Assembly (NCBI GenBank): GCA_002407675.1 | Contig: DHNW01000007.1 | Location: 59,776 to 87,853, forward strand | Reading direction: 5' to 3' | Length of the DNA: 28,078 bases | From: Ruminococcaceae bacterium UBA5406 | GTDB taxonomy: Bacteria > Bacillota > Clostridia > Oscillospirales > Acutalibacteraceae | In this document: piece by piece, positions 15,256 to 22,898 of the stretch | Numbering within the stretch: the stretch's first letter is position 1 | How the letters are laid out: every line of letters begins with the position of its first letter | Translations under genes and position numbers: made by a program | The notes under the pieces: generated by a model | What the model was told of the DNA's origin: nothing | The model's input: only the letters and a program-made list of their open reading frames with translations | The model's database searches: none

Positions 15256-17259
15256 TTATGCAAAGATCAAGCCCACATGGTAAATGAAGAAAGCGACAAT
15301 CCAGGCAATGCCGCATTGAAAGAAAATCACGCCAAAAGCACTTTTTACGCTGTGCATTTCATTTTTGACCGCCGTAATGGCCGCAATGCACGGGGTATAC
15401 AGCAGCGTGAAAGTCAGGAAAGAAAACGCCGTCAGCGGAGAAAAGATCCCGCCCAGCGCAGACGCTAACCCGGAAGCGCTGGTACCCATCAGCACGGCAA
15501 ACGTGCTGATCACCGCTTCTTTAGCGGTGAAGCCGGTTAAGAGTGCCGTGGATGCACGCCAGTCACCAAAGCCGAGCGGTGCAAAAATCGGCGCCAAAAA
15601 CTGCCCAATGGCGGCAAGCATACTGTCTTTGCTGTTTGAGACAACGTTAAAGCGGGAATCAAAGGTCTGTAAAAACCAGATGACGATCGTTGCTACAAAG
15701 ATGATGGTAAAGGCACGCTGAAGAAAATCTTTGGCTTTTTCCCACATTAAAAGCACCACGGTTTTTCCGCTCGGCATCCGGTAATTCGGAAGCTCCATGA
15801 CAAATGGCACAGGGTTGCCGTGGAACAGGGTGCTTTTCATCAGCAATCCGCTGATAATTCCCATCACGATTCCCATCACATACAGAAGGATCATAACCAG
15901 GGCCGCGTGATCTGGAAAAAACGCCGCTGTAAAGATTGCGTAGATGGGCAGCTTGGCGCTGCAGCTCATAAACGGCGTGAGCATAATCGTCATTTTCCGG
16001 TCGCGCTCGCTCGGAAGAGTGCGCGTCGACATGATGGCCGGAACCGAACATCCAAAGCCAATCAGCATGGGGACAAAACTGCGGCCTGAAAGGCCGATCT
16101 TGCGCAGCGGCTTATCCATCACGAAAGCCACCCGCGCCATGTAACCGCTGTCTTCCAGAATCGAGAGGAAAAAGAACAGCACAACAATGGTGGGCAGAAA
16201 CTGAATAACGCTGCCAACACCGGCAAACACACCGTTGATAATCAGCGACTTGACGACCGGATTGATCCCATAAGCCGTTAGCCCTGCCGCAACAGCTGTC
16301 GAAAGAGAATCAATTCCCACGGAAAGCAGATCACTGAAAAATTTTCCGATCACGCCGAACGTAAGCCAGAAAATCAGCACCATAATCAGCAGAAAAATCG
16401 GAATGGCCAGATATTTTCCCGTCAGAACCCGGTCGATTCTTATGCTTCGCCGGTGCTCTTTGGATTCACCCATCTTAACAACCGTATTCGCGCACAGTTT
16501 TTCGATAAACGAATACCGCATGTCCGCCAAGGCCGCTTCATGGTCGGTGTTCAGCTCCCGTTCCATTTCGGTAACATCGTGTTGGATCATATCCTTCTCG
16601 TTGTCGGAAAGCCGCAGGGCTTCCATCATAGGAGCGTCGCCTTCCACAAGCTTTGTGGCGGCAAAGCGCGGCGGAACGTGAATCCGCTGGGCGTGGTCTT
16701 CTACCATATGGGCAATGGAATGGATCGTCCGGTGGACGGCGCCGCTGCAGAAATCCTGCCGTTTTGGCACACGTTTGACACTTGCAGTTTCGATTGTAAG
16801 ATCAATCAGTTCTTCCACTCCCTCATTCTTACTGGCGGAAATTGGGACAACCGGAACGCCGATCGCTTTCTGAAATGCTTCAATTTTTATGGTTCCCCTG
16901 TTGGCTCGGACTTCATCCATCATATTCAGCGCAATCACCATTGGAATGTTCAGTTCAATGAGCTGCATACTTAAATAGAGATTCCGCTCAATATTGGTCG
17001 CGTCCACAATATTAATAATCCCATCCGGATGTTGTTTTAAAAGAAAATCCCTTGTAACAATTTCTTCACTGGAATAGGGAGAAAGGGAATAGATTCCGGG
17101 CAAATCCACTACGGTGGCATCACTGTGCCCTCGGATGGAACCGGCTTTCTGATCGACGGTAACACCGGGGAAATTGCCCACATGCTGATTGGAACCTGTC
17201 AGCTGATTGAAAAGCGTTGTTTTGCCGCAGTTTTGATTCCCGGCCAAAGCAAAAACCAT
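15256..17259 (-). CDS. feoB: Ferrous iron transporter FeoB
   Basis: The 667-residue protein has an N-terminal cytoplasmic G domain and a C-terminal membrane domain that moves Fe(II). G1 is GNQNCGKTT (7-15), switch region HVGNFPGVTVDQK, G3 DLPGIYSLSPYS and G4-like NMMDE. A helical segment (about 165-270) links to the membrane part, which starts near 285 and has the two Gate motifs (YMARVAFVMDKPLRKIGLSGRSFVPMLIGFGCSVPAI and the later GFTAKEAVIST repeat). FeoA lies 4 bp upstream and a Cys-rich small protein 17 bp downstream, so this is a feoABX operon. Length is normal for Firmicutes FeoB. Confidence 0.96.
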   Translation of the reverse strand: MVFALAGNQNCGKTTLFNQLTGSNQHVGNFPGVTVDQKAGSIRGHSDATVVDLPGIYSLSPYSSEEIVTRDFLLKQHPDGIINIVDATNIERNLYLSMQLIELNIPMVIALNMMDEVRANRGTIKIEAFQKAIGVPVVPISASKNEGVEELIDLTIETASVKRVPKRQDFCSGAVHRTIHSIAHMVEDHAQRIHVPPRFAATKLVEGDAPMMEALRLSDNEKDMIQHDVTEMERELNTDHEAALADMRYSFIEKLCANTVVKMGESKEHRRSIRIDRVLTGKYLAIPIFLLIMVLIFWLTFGVIGKFFSDLLSVGIDSLSTAVAAGLTAYGINPVVKSLIINGVFAGVGSVIQFLPTIVVLFFFLSILEDSGYMARVAFVMDKPLRKIGLSGRSFVPMLIGFGCSVPAIMSTRTLPSERDRKMTIMLTPFMSCSAKLPIYAIFTAAFFPDHAALVMILLYVMGIVMGIISGLLMKSTLFHGNPVPFVMELPNYRMPSGKTVVLLMWEKAKDFLQRAFTIIFVATIVIWFLQTFDSRFNVVSNSKDSMLAAIGQFLAPIFAPLGFGDWRASTALLTGFTAKEAVISTFAVLMGTSASGLASALGGIFSPLTAFSFLTFTLLYTPCIAAITAVKNEMHSVKSAFGVIFFQCGIAWIVAFFIYHVGLIFA

Positions 17260-17263
17260 CGCC

Positions 17264-17488
17264 CTACGCCTCCTCGACTGTAATATTTCTTGCGTCTTCT
17301 TTCCTCAGTGTCAGTTCATAGCCACGAAGATGGATCTCAATGGGATCACCCATCGGTGCAACTTTCTGAATGGTAACTTCCGTATGGGGCGTAAGGCCCA
17401 TATCAAGCAGATGCCGTCTCAGAGCGCCGCCGCCATTTACGGCGGTAATTTTCGATCTTTTGCCGATTTGCAGTTTATCCAGCGTCAC
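17264..17488 (-). CDS. feoA: FeoA, cytosolic SH3-like partner of FeoB
   Basis: The 74-residue protein starts at GTG 17488: MTLDKLQIGKRSKITAVNG. GGAGGG seven bases upstream decides this start; an in-frame ATG at 17509 would place the RBS inside the coding region. The beta-rich SH3-like fold is suggested by RRHLLDMGLTPHTEVTIQKVAPMGDPIEIHLRGYELTLR, where the DMGLTPG-like segment and GDPIEI are family hallmarks. FeoA is needed for FeoB-dependent iron uptake. It is first in the operon, behind a promoter with an overlapping operator. Confidence 0.93.
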   Translation of the reverse strand: MTLDKLQIGKRSKITAVNGGGALRRHLLDMGLTPHTEVTIQKVAPMGDPIEIHLRGYELTLRKEDARNITVEEA

Positions 17489-17549
17489 TGCGCGTCCCTC
17501 CTTTCTCATTTTGCCATTTTGACCGGCCGCCGCTTCCGCTGGCCGGAAT

Positions 17550-17603
17550 GTTAGTCTCTACTAACACTACCATCATTCTATTCCCACCCGATTAGTTTGT
17601 CAA
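17550..17603 (-). promoter_or_regulatory. feo promoter and iron-regulator-like operator
   Basis: On the minus strand, TTGACA (17603-17598) and TAGAAT (17580-17575) are 17 bp apart. Ten bases downstream is an inverted repeat, GTTAGTCTCTACTAAC (17550-17565), resembling the TTAG...CTAA half-sites of DtxR-family iron/manganese repressors. A partial copy, AACTAATC, lies in the spacer. Iron repression is inferred. Confidence 0.65.
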
Positions 17604-17685
17604 GATTAACCGAGAGAAATGTTAAAAAATTTTCAACTGGATATTAATGAATTAAAGCAGCAAAAGATCGGGTGAAAATGGAAGC

Positions 17686-17716
17686 AAAAAGGGCGGCCCC
17701 CACGCGGGAACCACCC
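17686..17716 (-). terminator. Terminator of the ldh gene
   Basis: An 11-bp stem with three G-U pairs and a 4-nt loop is followed by TTTTTG on the minus strand, 18 bp after the ldh stop. Confidence 0.8.
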
Positions 17717-17733
17717 CAAAAGCTGAATTGTTT

Positions 17734-18684
17734 CTACTTTGGCAGATCCAGAGAAGACAGCACCTGTTTCAGGGCCGCCGCGGAACGCGCCAGATGATGC
17801 TGCTCTTCGTCACTCAGCTGGATATCCAGCACCTTCTCGACACCCCCCGCCCCCACAATACTTGGGGCACCGATACAGACGTCTTGAAGGCCGTAATGTC
17901 CTTCCATCAAGCTGGAAACCGGCAGGATAGACTTCTCATCCCGCAGAATGCACCCCGCAATGCGGCGGACCGCCATGGCAATTCCGTAATAGGTTGCGCC
18001 CTTTTTCCGGATAATGGTGTCTGCACTGCCGCGGACATCTTCGTAGAGTTTATGCATGTTTCGGCTATGGTCGCACTGGCCGCACTGTTCACAGAACCGG
18101 TTCAGCTCGATCCCGGAAACGTTGGCGCTGCTCCAAACCGCAAGTTCGCTGTCGCCGTGCTCGCCAATCACATAGGCATGAACACTGCGGCTGTCTACAT
18201 TCAGGTGGCGGCCCAACAGATATTTCAGGCGTGCCGTATCCAAAACGGTGCCGGAACCAATCACTCGGTTTGGCGGAAAGCCGGAAAGTTTGAGGGCCGT
18301 ATAGGTCAGGACATCTACCGGATTGGAAACAATCAGCAAAATTCCTTCATGATTCCGCTTCTGGATTTCGGGAATAATCTGCTTGAAAATGCCGACATTC
18401 TTATTCACGAGATCCAGTCTGGATTCGCCGGGCTTCTGGTTGGCCCCCGCCGTGACAATAATCAGGGCGCAGTCGGCAAGGTCGTCGTAGCTGCCCGCAT
18501 AAATCTCCATAGGTCTGGCAAAGGGCAGACCGTGGCTTAAATCCATCGCCTCGCCCTCGGCGCGGTCTTTGTTGATATCAATCAGGACCATTTCCGAAAA
18601 CAGGCTGCTCTGCAGCAAACTGAATGCAGAAGTTGATCCCACGAAACCGCAGCCGATAATAGCACATTTCCTGTAATTCAGCAT
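17734..18684 (-). CDS. ldh: L-lactate dehydrogenase
   Basis: The 316-residue NAD-dependent enzyme reduces pyruvate to L-lactate to regenerate NAD+ in fermentation. The Rossmann motif is IIGCGFVGSTSAFSLL (9-24), with Asp36 in LIDINKD for NAD. The substrate-loop sequence ANQKPGESRLDL contains Gln83, the lactate signature (malate dehydrogenases have Arg). Active-site Arg is in TARLKYLL and His176 in VIGEHGDSE. Start: ATG 18684 with AAAGGTGG upstream; a GTG at 18693 is possible but less well placed. The RBS overlaps the stop region of the alkD-like gene, so the two are cotranscribed. No allosteric-site residues were assessed. Confidence 0.93.
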   Translation of the reverse strand: MLNYRKCAIIGCGFVGSTSAFSLLQSSLFSEMVLIDINKDRAEGEAMDLSHGLPFARPMEIYAGSYDDLADCALIIVTAGANQKPGESRLDLVNKNVGIFKQIIPEIQKRNHEGILLIVSNPVDVLTYTALKLSGFPPNRVIGSGTVLDTARLKYLLGRHLNVDSRSVHAYVIGEHGDSELAVWSSANVSGIELNRFCEQCGQCDHSRNMHKLYEDVRGSADTIIRKKGATYYGIAMAVRRIAGCILRDEKSILPVSSLMEGHYGLQDVCIGAPSIVGAGGVEKVLDIQLSDEEQHHLARSAAALKQVLSSLDLPK

Positions 18685-18696
18685 AAGAACCACCTT

Positions 18697-19410
18697 TCAT
18701 CTCTTAATTTTCCGTTTCATAGAGCGGATTTTATCTTTTGTCTCCTCATCAACACGATTGGATTCTATAATTTTCTGCAAGGCTTTGTTGTAGGTCCAGT
18801 CTTCCAGCTGATTGGATTGGAGATACGGTGTGGTACGCTTCGGATATTTGATAAAGCATTCGGAAACCGCCCAGGCGACAGCCATTTTGGCATAATAGCC
18901 CTCCTGGCGGACATGATCAAAAAGCGGAAACAGCTGGTCAATGTATTCGTCACAGATAAAAAATTCCATCAGTAGGGTAACCCCAAAACGTACGGAAAAT
19001 TCATTTTCCGAGGAAAGATACCCTTTTAGAAAAGCAAATGACGACGCCATATCCTCTTTTAAAAAACGGAATGAAGAACCGCAGATGTCGCAGACAGCCC
19101 AGCTTTTGATCTTGGGAACAAAAGCGGACGCCCGTTTCAGAGCTTCTTTATAATCCATCTTCGCATTTCCGATTACAAGGCCCTGCATCATAATTTCCTC
19201 CATGGTGCCGCCCTGCGCATCGGCAAGAAAGCGTCGCCAATTTCCCGCAGCAATCTGTTTTGCTATGGAACGGAGGCGCGGCGTCCGAACCCCAAGGATC
19301 GTTTCCCCCGGGATCAGTTTCCGCTGAAAAGCGGCAAAAGAATCTTCTGCAAACGATTTGAGATATTCAATATACGCCGGGTAATCCGTATAAATGAACT
19401 TTTGTCTCAT
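18697..19410 (-). CDS. AlkD-like DNA alkylation repair protein
   Basis: The 237-residue all-helical HEAT-like-repeat protein belongs to the AlkD family of alkylpurine DNA glycosylases. Matching segments include LIPGETILGVRTPRLRSIAKQI near residues 32-53, WAVCDICGSSF near 105-115 (the conserved W-D region at the DNA-binding face), SVRFGVTLLMEFF and YYAKMAVAWAVSE. Acidic and aromatic residues of the repeats line the groove that flips alkylated bases. It starts with TTGGAGG upstream and is followed after 12 bp by ldh. The pairing with ldh is probably incidental to function. Small enzymes of this family vary in activity, so glycosylase function is inferred. Confidence 0.85.
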   Translation of the reverse strand: MRQKFIYTDYPAYIEYLKSFAEDSFAAFQRKLIPGETILGVRTPRLRSIAKQIAAGNWRRFLADAQGGTMEEIMMQGLVIGNAKMDYKEALKRASAFVPKIKSWAVCDICGSSFRFLKEDMASSFAFLKGYLSSENEFSVRFGVTLLMEFFICDEYIDQLFPLFDHVRQEGYYAKMAVAWAVSECFIKYPKRTTPYLQSNQLEDWTYNKALQKIIESNRVDEETKDKIRSMKRKIKR

Positions 19411-19432
19411 TTTATGCCTCCAATCTTAAATC

Positions 19433-19477
19433 TATACTATTTAGGTATAGTATAATCTCTCCCCGAGGAAAAGGCAA
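19433..19477 (-). promoter_or_regulatory. Promoter with overlapping palindrome for alkD-like/ldh
   Basis: On the minus strand, TTGCCT (19477-19472) and TATACT (19454-19449) are 17 bp apart. A perfect inverted repeat TATACTAT / ATAGTATA with a 6-bp spacer (19433-19454) covers the -10 box and start region, as expected of a repressor operator. Confidence 0.5.
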
Positions 19478-19543
19478 GCGGTTCTTCTCCCAATGAATCA
19501 GAAAAAACAGAATACTTTCAGCAGCATTTCACTTATTTTCCAT

Positions 19544-19585
19544 AAAAATGGGGCTGCCGCAAAATGCAAGTTTTGCGGCAGCCCC
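19544..19585 (-). terminator. Terminator of the downstream radical-SAM gene
   Basis: A perfect 15-bp GC-rich stem (19550-19564 with 19571-19585, 6-nt loop) is followed by ATTTTTATG on the minus strand, 36 bp after the stop at 19621. Confidence 0.85.
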
Positions 19586-19620
19586 CTCTGAACTTTATTT
19601 AGATATCTGGCTGAAAAAAG

Positions 19621-21057
19621 TCAGGATACTTTGCTTTCTGTATCCACTCCGACTTTTTCACGGATAGCAACCTTTTCTTCGGCTTCTTTTTTCTCTTTCA
19701 TCTCAGCGTGCTCTTTGCCTTCGCAGTTATCCCAAATATTTTTCGCCACAGGCGCCCACGCCTTGGCGGGAGCCACACACTTCTGCGTAAGGTCATCCAC
19801 ATTTTCCGGATGGGTCAGATCCGTGGAATGCGCTCCGGATTTTTTCACCATCTGCGCCAGCCGGCCCGGATTGTCAAACAGCGGACAGGGGCGGAGCATA
19901 TCGTGGTTAAACGGCTGGTTGCGGCGGTATTCCATGAAAAGCGGAGAACGGCACGCATCCAGAATCGTCTTATCCTTAATATTGGAATCCGCGTAATGAA
20001 TAAACGCGCAAGGTTCAATATCGCCGTTGGCGTTGATGTGCAGATAGTTGCGCCCGCCGGCGATGCAGCCGTTGACATACTCGCCGTCGTTCCAGAAGTC
20101 CATCATAAAAATCGGCTTTGTCCCGCGGAACTTACGCACCTGATCATACATATATTTACGCTGATCCGCCGTGGCAATCAGATCCGTCACTGCATCCACG
20201 CCAACCGGGATATAGGTGAAGATCCATGCAAACTTGCAGCCCTGGTCAATCAGGAAATCAATATATTCGTCGCTGCCGATCGTTTCAGCATTTTTCCTTG
20301 TATAGCAGAGGGATGCGCCGAAAGGCAACTTTTTCTCCTTGAGAATTTTCATGGCCTGGATAACTTTTTGATAGGTTCCCTTGCCGCGGCGGAAATCCGT
20401 TTCCTCTTCATAGCCCTCAATGCTGATGGCCGGGATAAAGTTCTTGACCCGCAGCATTTCATCTGCAAACGCCTCATCAATCAGCGTAGCGTTGGTAAAG
20501 GCAAGGAATTCGCAGTCACTGTGCTTCTCACAGAGACGAATAATATCATCTTTGCGCACAAGCGGTTCGCCGCCGGAGAATATGTACATGTAAGTACCTA
20601 AATCCTTCCCTTGGCAGATAACATCATCCAGCTGGTCGTACGTGAGATTCAGACGGTTGCCGTATTCTGCGGCCCAGCAGCCCGTGCAGTGAAGGTTGCA
20701 GGCAGAGGTCGGATCCATCAGAATAGCCCACGGAAGGTTGCAGTCATACTTTTCCACCAGGCGGTTTTTGCGCTGGGAACCGATAATAGCGGAATTAACA
20801 ATAAAGTTTTCAAACAATTTGCGGCGGACGCTTCCGTCGATATTGTCATACACGTCGGTGATCAGCCGGTTCCAGTTATTGCTGGGATCGGACATAAAGC
20901 CCTCCACCATATTGAAGGCATTCTTATACAGACCGTCCTTATCAATTTTACGCAGCCAGTTGATGGCTTTTGGCACATTTTCCTGAGGATTGTTGTCCAG
21001 ATAGGCAAGTACCTTTTTGAGGCCTGCCGCTTCCAGCCTTTCTCGTATCGTAGCCAT
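19621..21057 (-). CDS. Radical-SAM protein with auxiliary-cluster cysteines, copy A
   Basis: The 478-residue protein has a helical N-terminal domain (about 1-105), then a radical-SAM core opening with DPTSACNLHCTGCW: Cys120, Cys124 and Cys127 form the CX3CX2C site for the catalytic [4Fe-4S] cluster. SGGEPL (161-166) and AISIEGYEE (210-218) are SAM-binding motifs. After the core, four more cysteines (331 in GCIAGGR, 350 in EPCAF, 391 in RPCPL, 427 in KCV) form a SPASM/twitch-like set that could hold a second cluster. The C-terminus is lysine/glutamate rich. Such domains often modify peptides or proteins, but no precursor peptide is seen here. The substrate is unknown. It is a close paralogue of the next gene, 182 bp away, and has a GGAAAGGGAG site before ATG. 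Confidence 0.85.
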   Translation of the reverse strand: MATIRERLEAAGLKKVLAYLDNNPQENVPKAINWLRKIDKDGLYKNAFNMVEGFMSDPSNNWNRLITDVYDNIDGSVRRKLFENFIVNSAIIGSQRKNRLVEKYDCNLPWAILMDPTSACNLHCTGCWAAEYGNRLNLTYDQLDDVICQGKDLGTYMYIFSGGEPLVRKDDIIRLCEKHSDCEFLAFTNATLIDEAFADEMLRVKNFIPAISIEGYEEETDFRRGKGTYQKVIQAMKILKEKKLPFGASLCYTRKNAETIGSDEYIDFLIDQGCKFAWIFTYIPVGVDAVTDLIATADQRKYMYDQVRKFRGTKPIFMMDFWNDGEYVNGCIAGGRNYLHINANGDIEPCAFIHYADSNIKDKTILDACRSPLFMEYRRNQPFNHDMLRPCPLFDNPGRLAQMVKKSGAHSTDLTHPENVDDLTQKCVAPAKAWAPVAKNIWDNCEGKEHAEMKEKKEAEEKVAIREKVGVDTESKVS

Positions 21058-21239
21058 ATTACTAAGCTCCCTTTCCTAAAAGTTGCATCTCTTAAAATAC
21101 AAAACATATAACGCTTTGCTAAATCGTGTACCCTCATTAAAATAACATAACAGCAGAATTTTGTATCTATACAGTTTCGCGGAAAAGTAAAAAAATTATA
21201 CACTTTTGTTAAAATGTAAAATCAAAAAAGTCTTGTAAT

Positions 21240-22649
21240 TTAATGCTGAACCTTTTGGGCAATTTTCATTTTCTCTTCTTTAATCTGCTGCTCACGTTTG
21301 GCACAGCGTTCCTTGGCGGGACTGTTATCCCAGATCTTCTTTGCCACGGGAGCCCATTCCTTGGCTGCCGGCACACATTTGGCCGTCAGGTCGTCAACAT
21401 TTTCCGGATGGACGAGATCCGTAGATTTTGCGCCCGACTTTTTCACCATCTGGGCTAAACGCGCCGGATTGTCAAGAAGCGGGCAGGGCCGCAGCATATC
21501 GTGGTTAAACGGCTGATTCCTGCGGTACTCCATGAAAAGCGGAGAACGGTAAGCCTCTAAAAGCGTTTTGTCACGGATATTGGAATCGGAGTAATGGATG
21601 AAAGCGCAGGGTTCAATGTCACCATTCGCGTTGATGTGCATATAAGACCTTCCGCCTGCAACGCATCCGTTTACATATTCGCCGTCGTTCCAAAAATCCA
21701 TGGTGAAGATCGGCTTTGTCCAGCGGAACTTGCGGATTTGGTCGTACAGATACCTGCGCTGTTCCGCGGTTGCCATTAAATCGGGGACGGCGTCCGCACC
21801 GACTGGTATGTAGGTGAAAATCCATGCAAATTTGCATCCCTGGGCAATCAGAAAATCAAAATACTCGTCGCTGCCGATGACCTCGGCGTTCTCCCTTGTA
21901 TAGCAAAGCGACGCGCCGAAAGGAAGTTTTTTATTGCGGAAAATTTCCATTGCCTTCAGCACAGCCTGGTAGGTCCCTTTTCCACGGCGGGCATCTGTCT
22001 CCTTCTCATAGCCTTCAATGCTGATGGCCGGCACAAAGTTTTTCACCCGAAGGACATTGTCGGCGAATTCTTCATCAATCAGGGTGGCGTTTGTAAAGGC
22101 CAGGAATGTACAGTCGCTGTATTTTTCGCAGAGTTTCAAAATATCATCCTTGCGAACAAGGGGCTCGCCGCCGGAAAGGATATAGAAATAGCTGCCGAGT
22201 TCTCTCCCCTGACGGATGATATCGTCCAGCTGTTCATAACTGAGGTTCAGACTGTGGCCGTATTCTGCGGCCCAGCAGCCTGTGCAGTGCAGGTTGCAGG
22301 CGGAAGTCGGGTCCATCAGGATAGCCCACGGCACGTTGCAGTCATACTTTTCGGAGATTTTCCCGAGCTTTTTGCCGCCCATAAAATTAATCAGCATATT
22401 TTCAAACGATTTTTTCAGGTAGCCCTGGTCGATATCGGTGTAAAGGCTCGATATCAGCCGGTTCCAGTTGTTGTTCGGATCCGTCATGGCTTCTTTGATA
22501 AGATTATAGGATTTATTATGTCCTTCGTCTTTATCAAACTTCTGCAGCCAGTTCATTATTTTAGGGACGTTTTTCTGGGGGTTGTTTTCAAGAAAACCCA
22601 ACGCTTTTTTAAGCCCAAAAAATTCCAGCTTATCTTTAAAATTTTCCAT
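21240..22649 (-). CDS. Radical-SAM protein with auxiliary-cluster cysteines, copy B
   Basis: The 469-residue tandem paralogue of copy A shares the N-terminal helical domain (FGLKKALGFLENNPQKNVPK), the core motif SACNLHCTGCW, GGEPL, SIEGYE and the four late cysteines. Long stretches are identical (for example GTYQ..., FGASLCYTR, RNQPFNHDMLRPCPL). The main differences are in residues about 35-105 and the C-terminal tail. The start is set at ATG 22649 (MENFKDKLEFFG) because it aligns with the MATIRERLEAAG start of copy A; an upstream ATG at 22667 would add six residues. No clear terminator separates the copies, so copy A may be partly co-transcribed, though its 182-bp leader could hold a promoter. 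Function unknown. Confidence 0.85.
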   Translation of the reverse strand: MENFKDKLEFFGLKKALGFLENNPQKNVPKIMNWLQKFDKDEGHNKSYNLIKEAMTDPNNNWNRLISSLYTDIDQGYLKKSFENMLINFMGGKKLGKISEKYDCNVPWAILMDPTSACNLHCTGCWAAEYGHSLNLSYEQLDDIIRQGRELGSYFYILSGGEPLVRKDDILKLCEKYSDCTFLAFTNATLIDEEFADNVLRVKNFVPAISIEGYEKETDARRGKGTYQAVLKAMEIFRNKKLPFGASLCYTRENAEVIGSDEYFDFLIAQGCKFAWIFTYIPVGADAVPDLMATAEQRRYLYDQIRKFRWTKPIFTMDFWNDGEYVNGCVAGGRSYMHINANGDIEPCAFIHYSDSNIRDKTLLEAYRSPLFMEYRRNQPFNHDMLRPCPLLDNPARLAQMVKKSGAKSTDLVHPENVDDLTAKCVPAAKEWAPVAKKIWDNSPAKERCAKREQQIKEEKMKIAQKVQH

Positions 22650-22687
22650 CTCAATCCGACCTCTCATCGTTTTCTCAATAGGATACC

Positions 22688-22731
22688 AAAAGAATCATAT
22701 CATTCTTTTCTACCATTGTATTCATACAATG
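22688..22731. promoter_or_regulatory. Two adjacent palindromes in the radical-SAM/murE divergent region
   Basis: AAAAGAAT-6-ATTCTTTT (22688-22709) and CATTGTAT-2-ATACAATG (22714-22731) are both perfect inverted repeats, 4 bp apart, 40-80 bp upstream of radical-SAM copy B. A further ACAATGTATGG follows at about 22738. They look like operators, probably for a dimeric repressor; no regulator gene is adjacent. Confidence 0.5.
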
Positions 22732-22799
22732 ATGGAACAATGTATGGATTTTAAACAGAATCGAAAAATGTAATGTTTTGTCGCCTGCCGGCAACCGCA

Positions 22800-22867
22800 T
22801 TGACAGATAATATTCTTTAGGGTATGATCATATCCGGAAAGTCCGAAGCCCGCCGCCGTGCGGGCTT
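22800..22867 (+). promoter_or_regulatory. murE promoter and leader hairpin
   Basis: TTGACA (22800-22805) and TATGAT (22823-22828) are separated by 17 bp. The leader then has an 8-bp hairpin AAGCCCGC / GCGGGCTT (22846-22853 with 22860-22867) and no U-tract after it, so it is not a terminator. The murE RBS AGGGGGGAAAG follows. Confidence 0.7.
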
Positions 22868-22898
22868 AAAGATATATGCAGCAGGGGGGAAAGTCTGA

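Noticed and set aside
17728..18540. 270-codon plus-strand open frame
   Set aside because: Antisense to lactate dehydrogenase, whose motifs are unambiguous; no independent start signal.
19708..20601. 297-codon plus-strand open frame
   Set aside because: Antisense shadow of radical-SAM copy A; a similar shadow exists opposite copy B, as expected from the duplicated sequence.
19621..22649. RiPP biosynthesis cluster around the radical-SAM genes
   Set aside because: No small precursor-like frame with an RBS, no transporter, peptidase or recognition-element protein was seen on either strand nearby.
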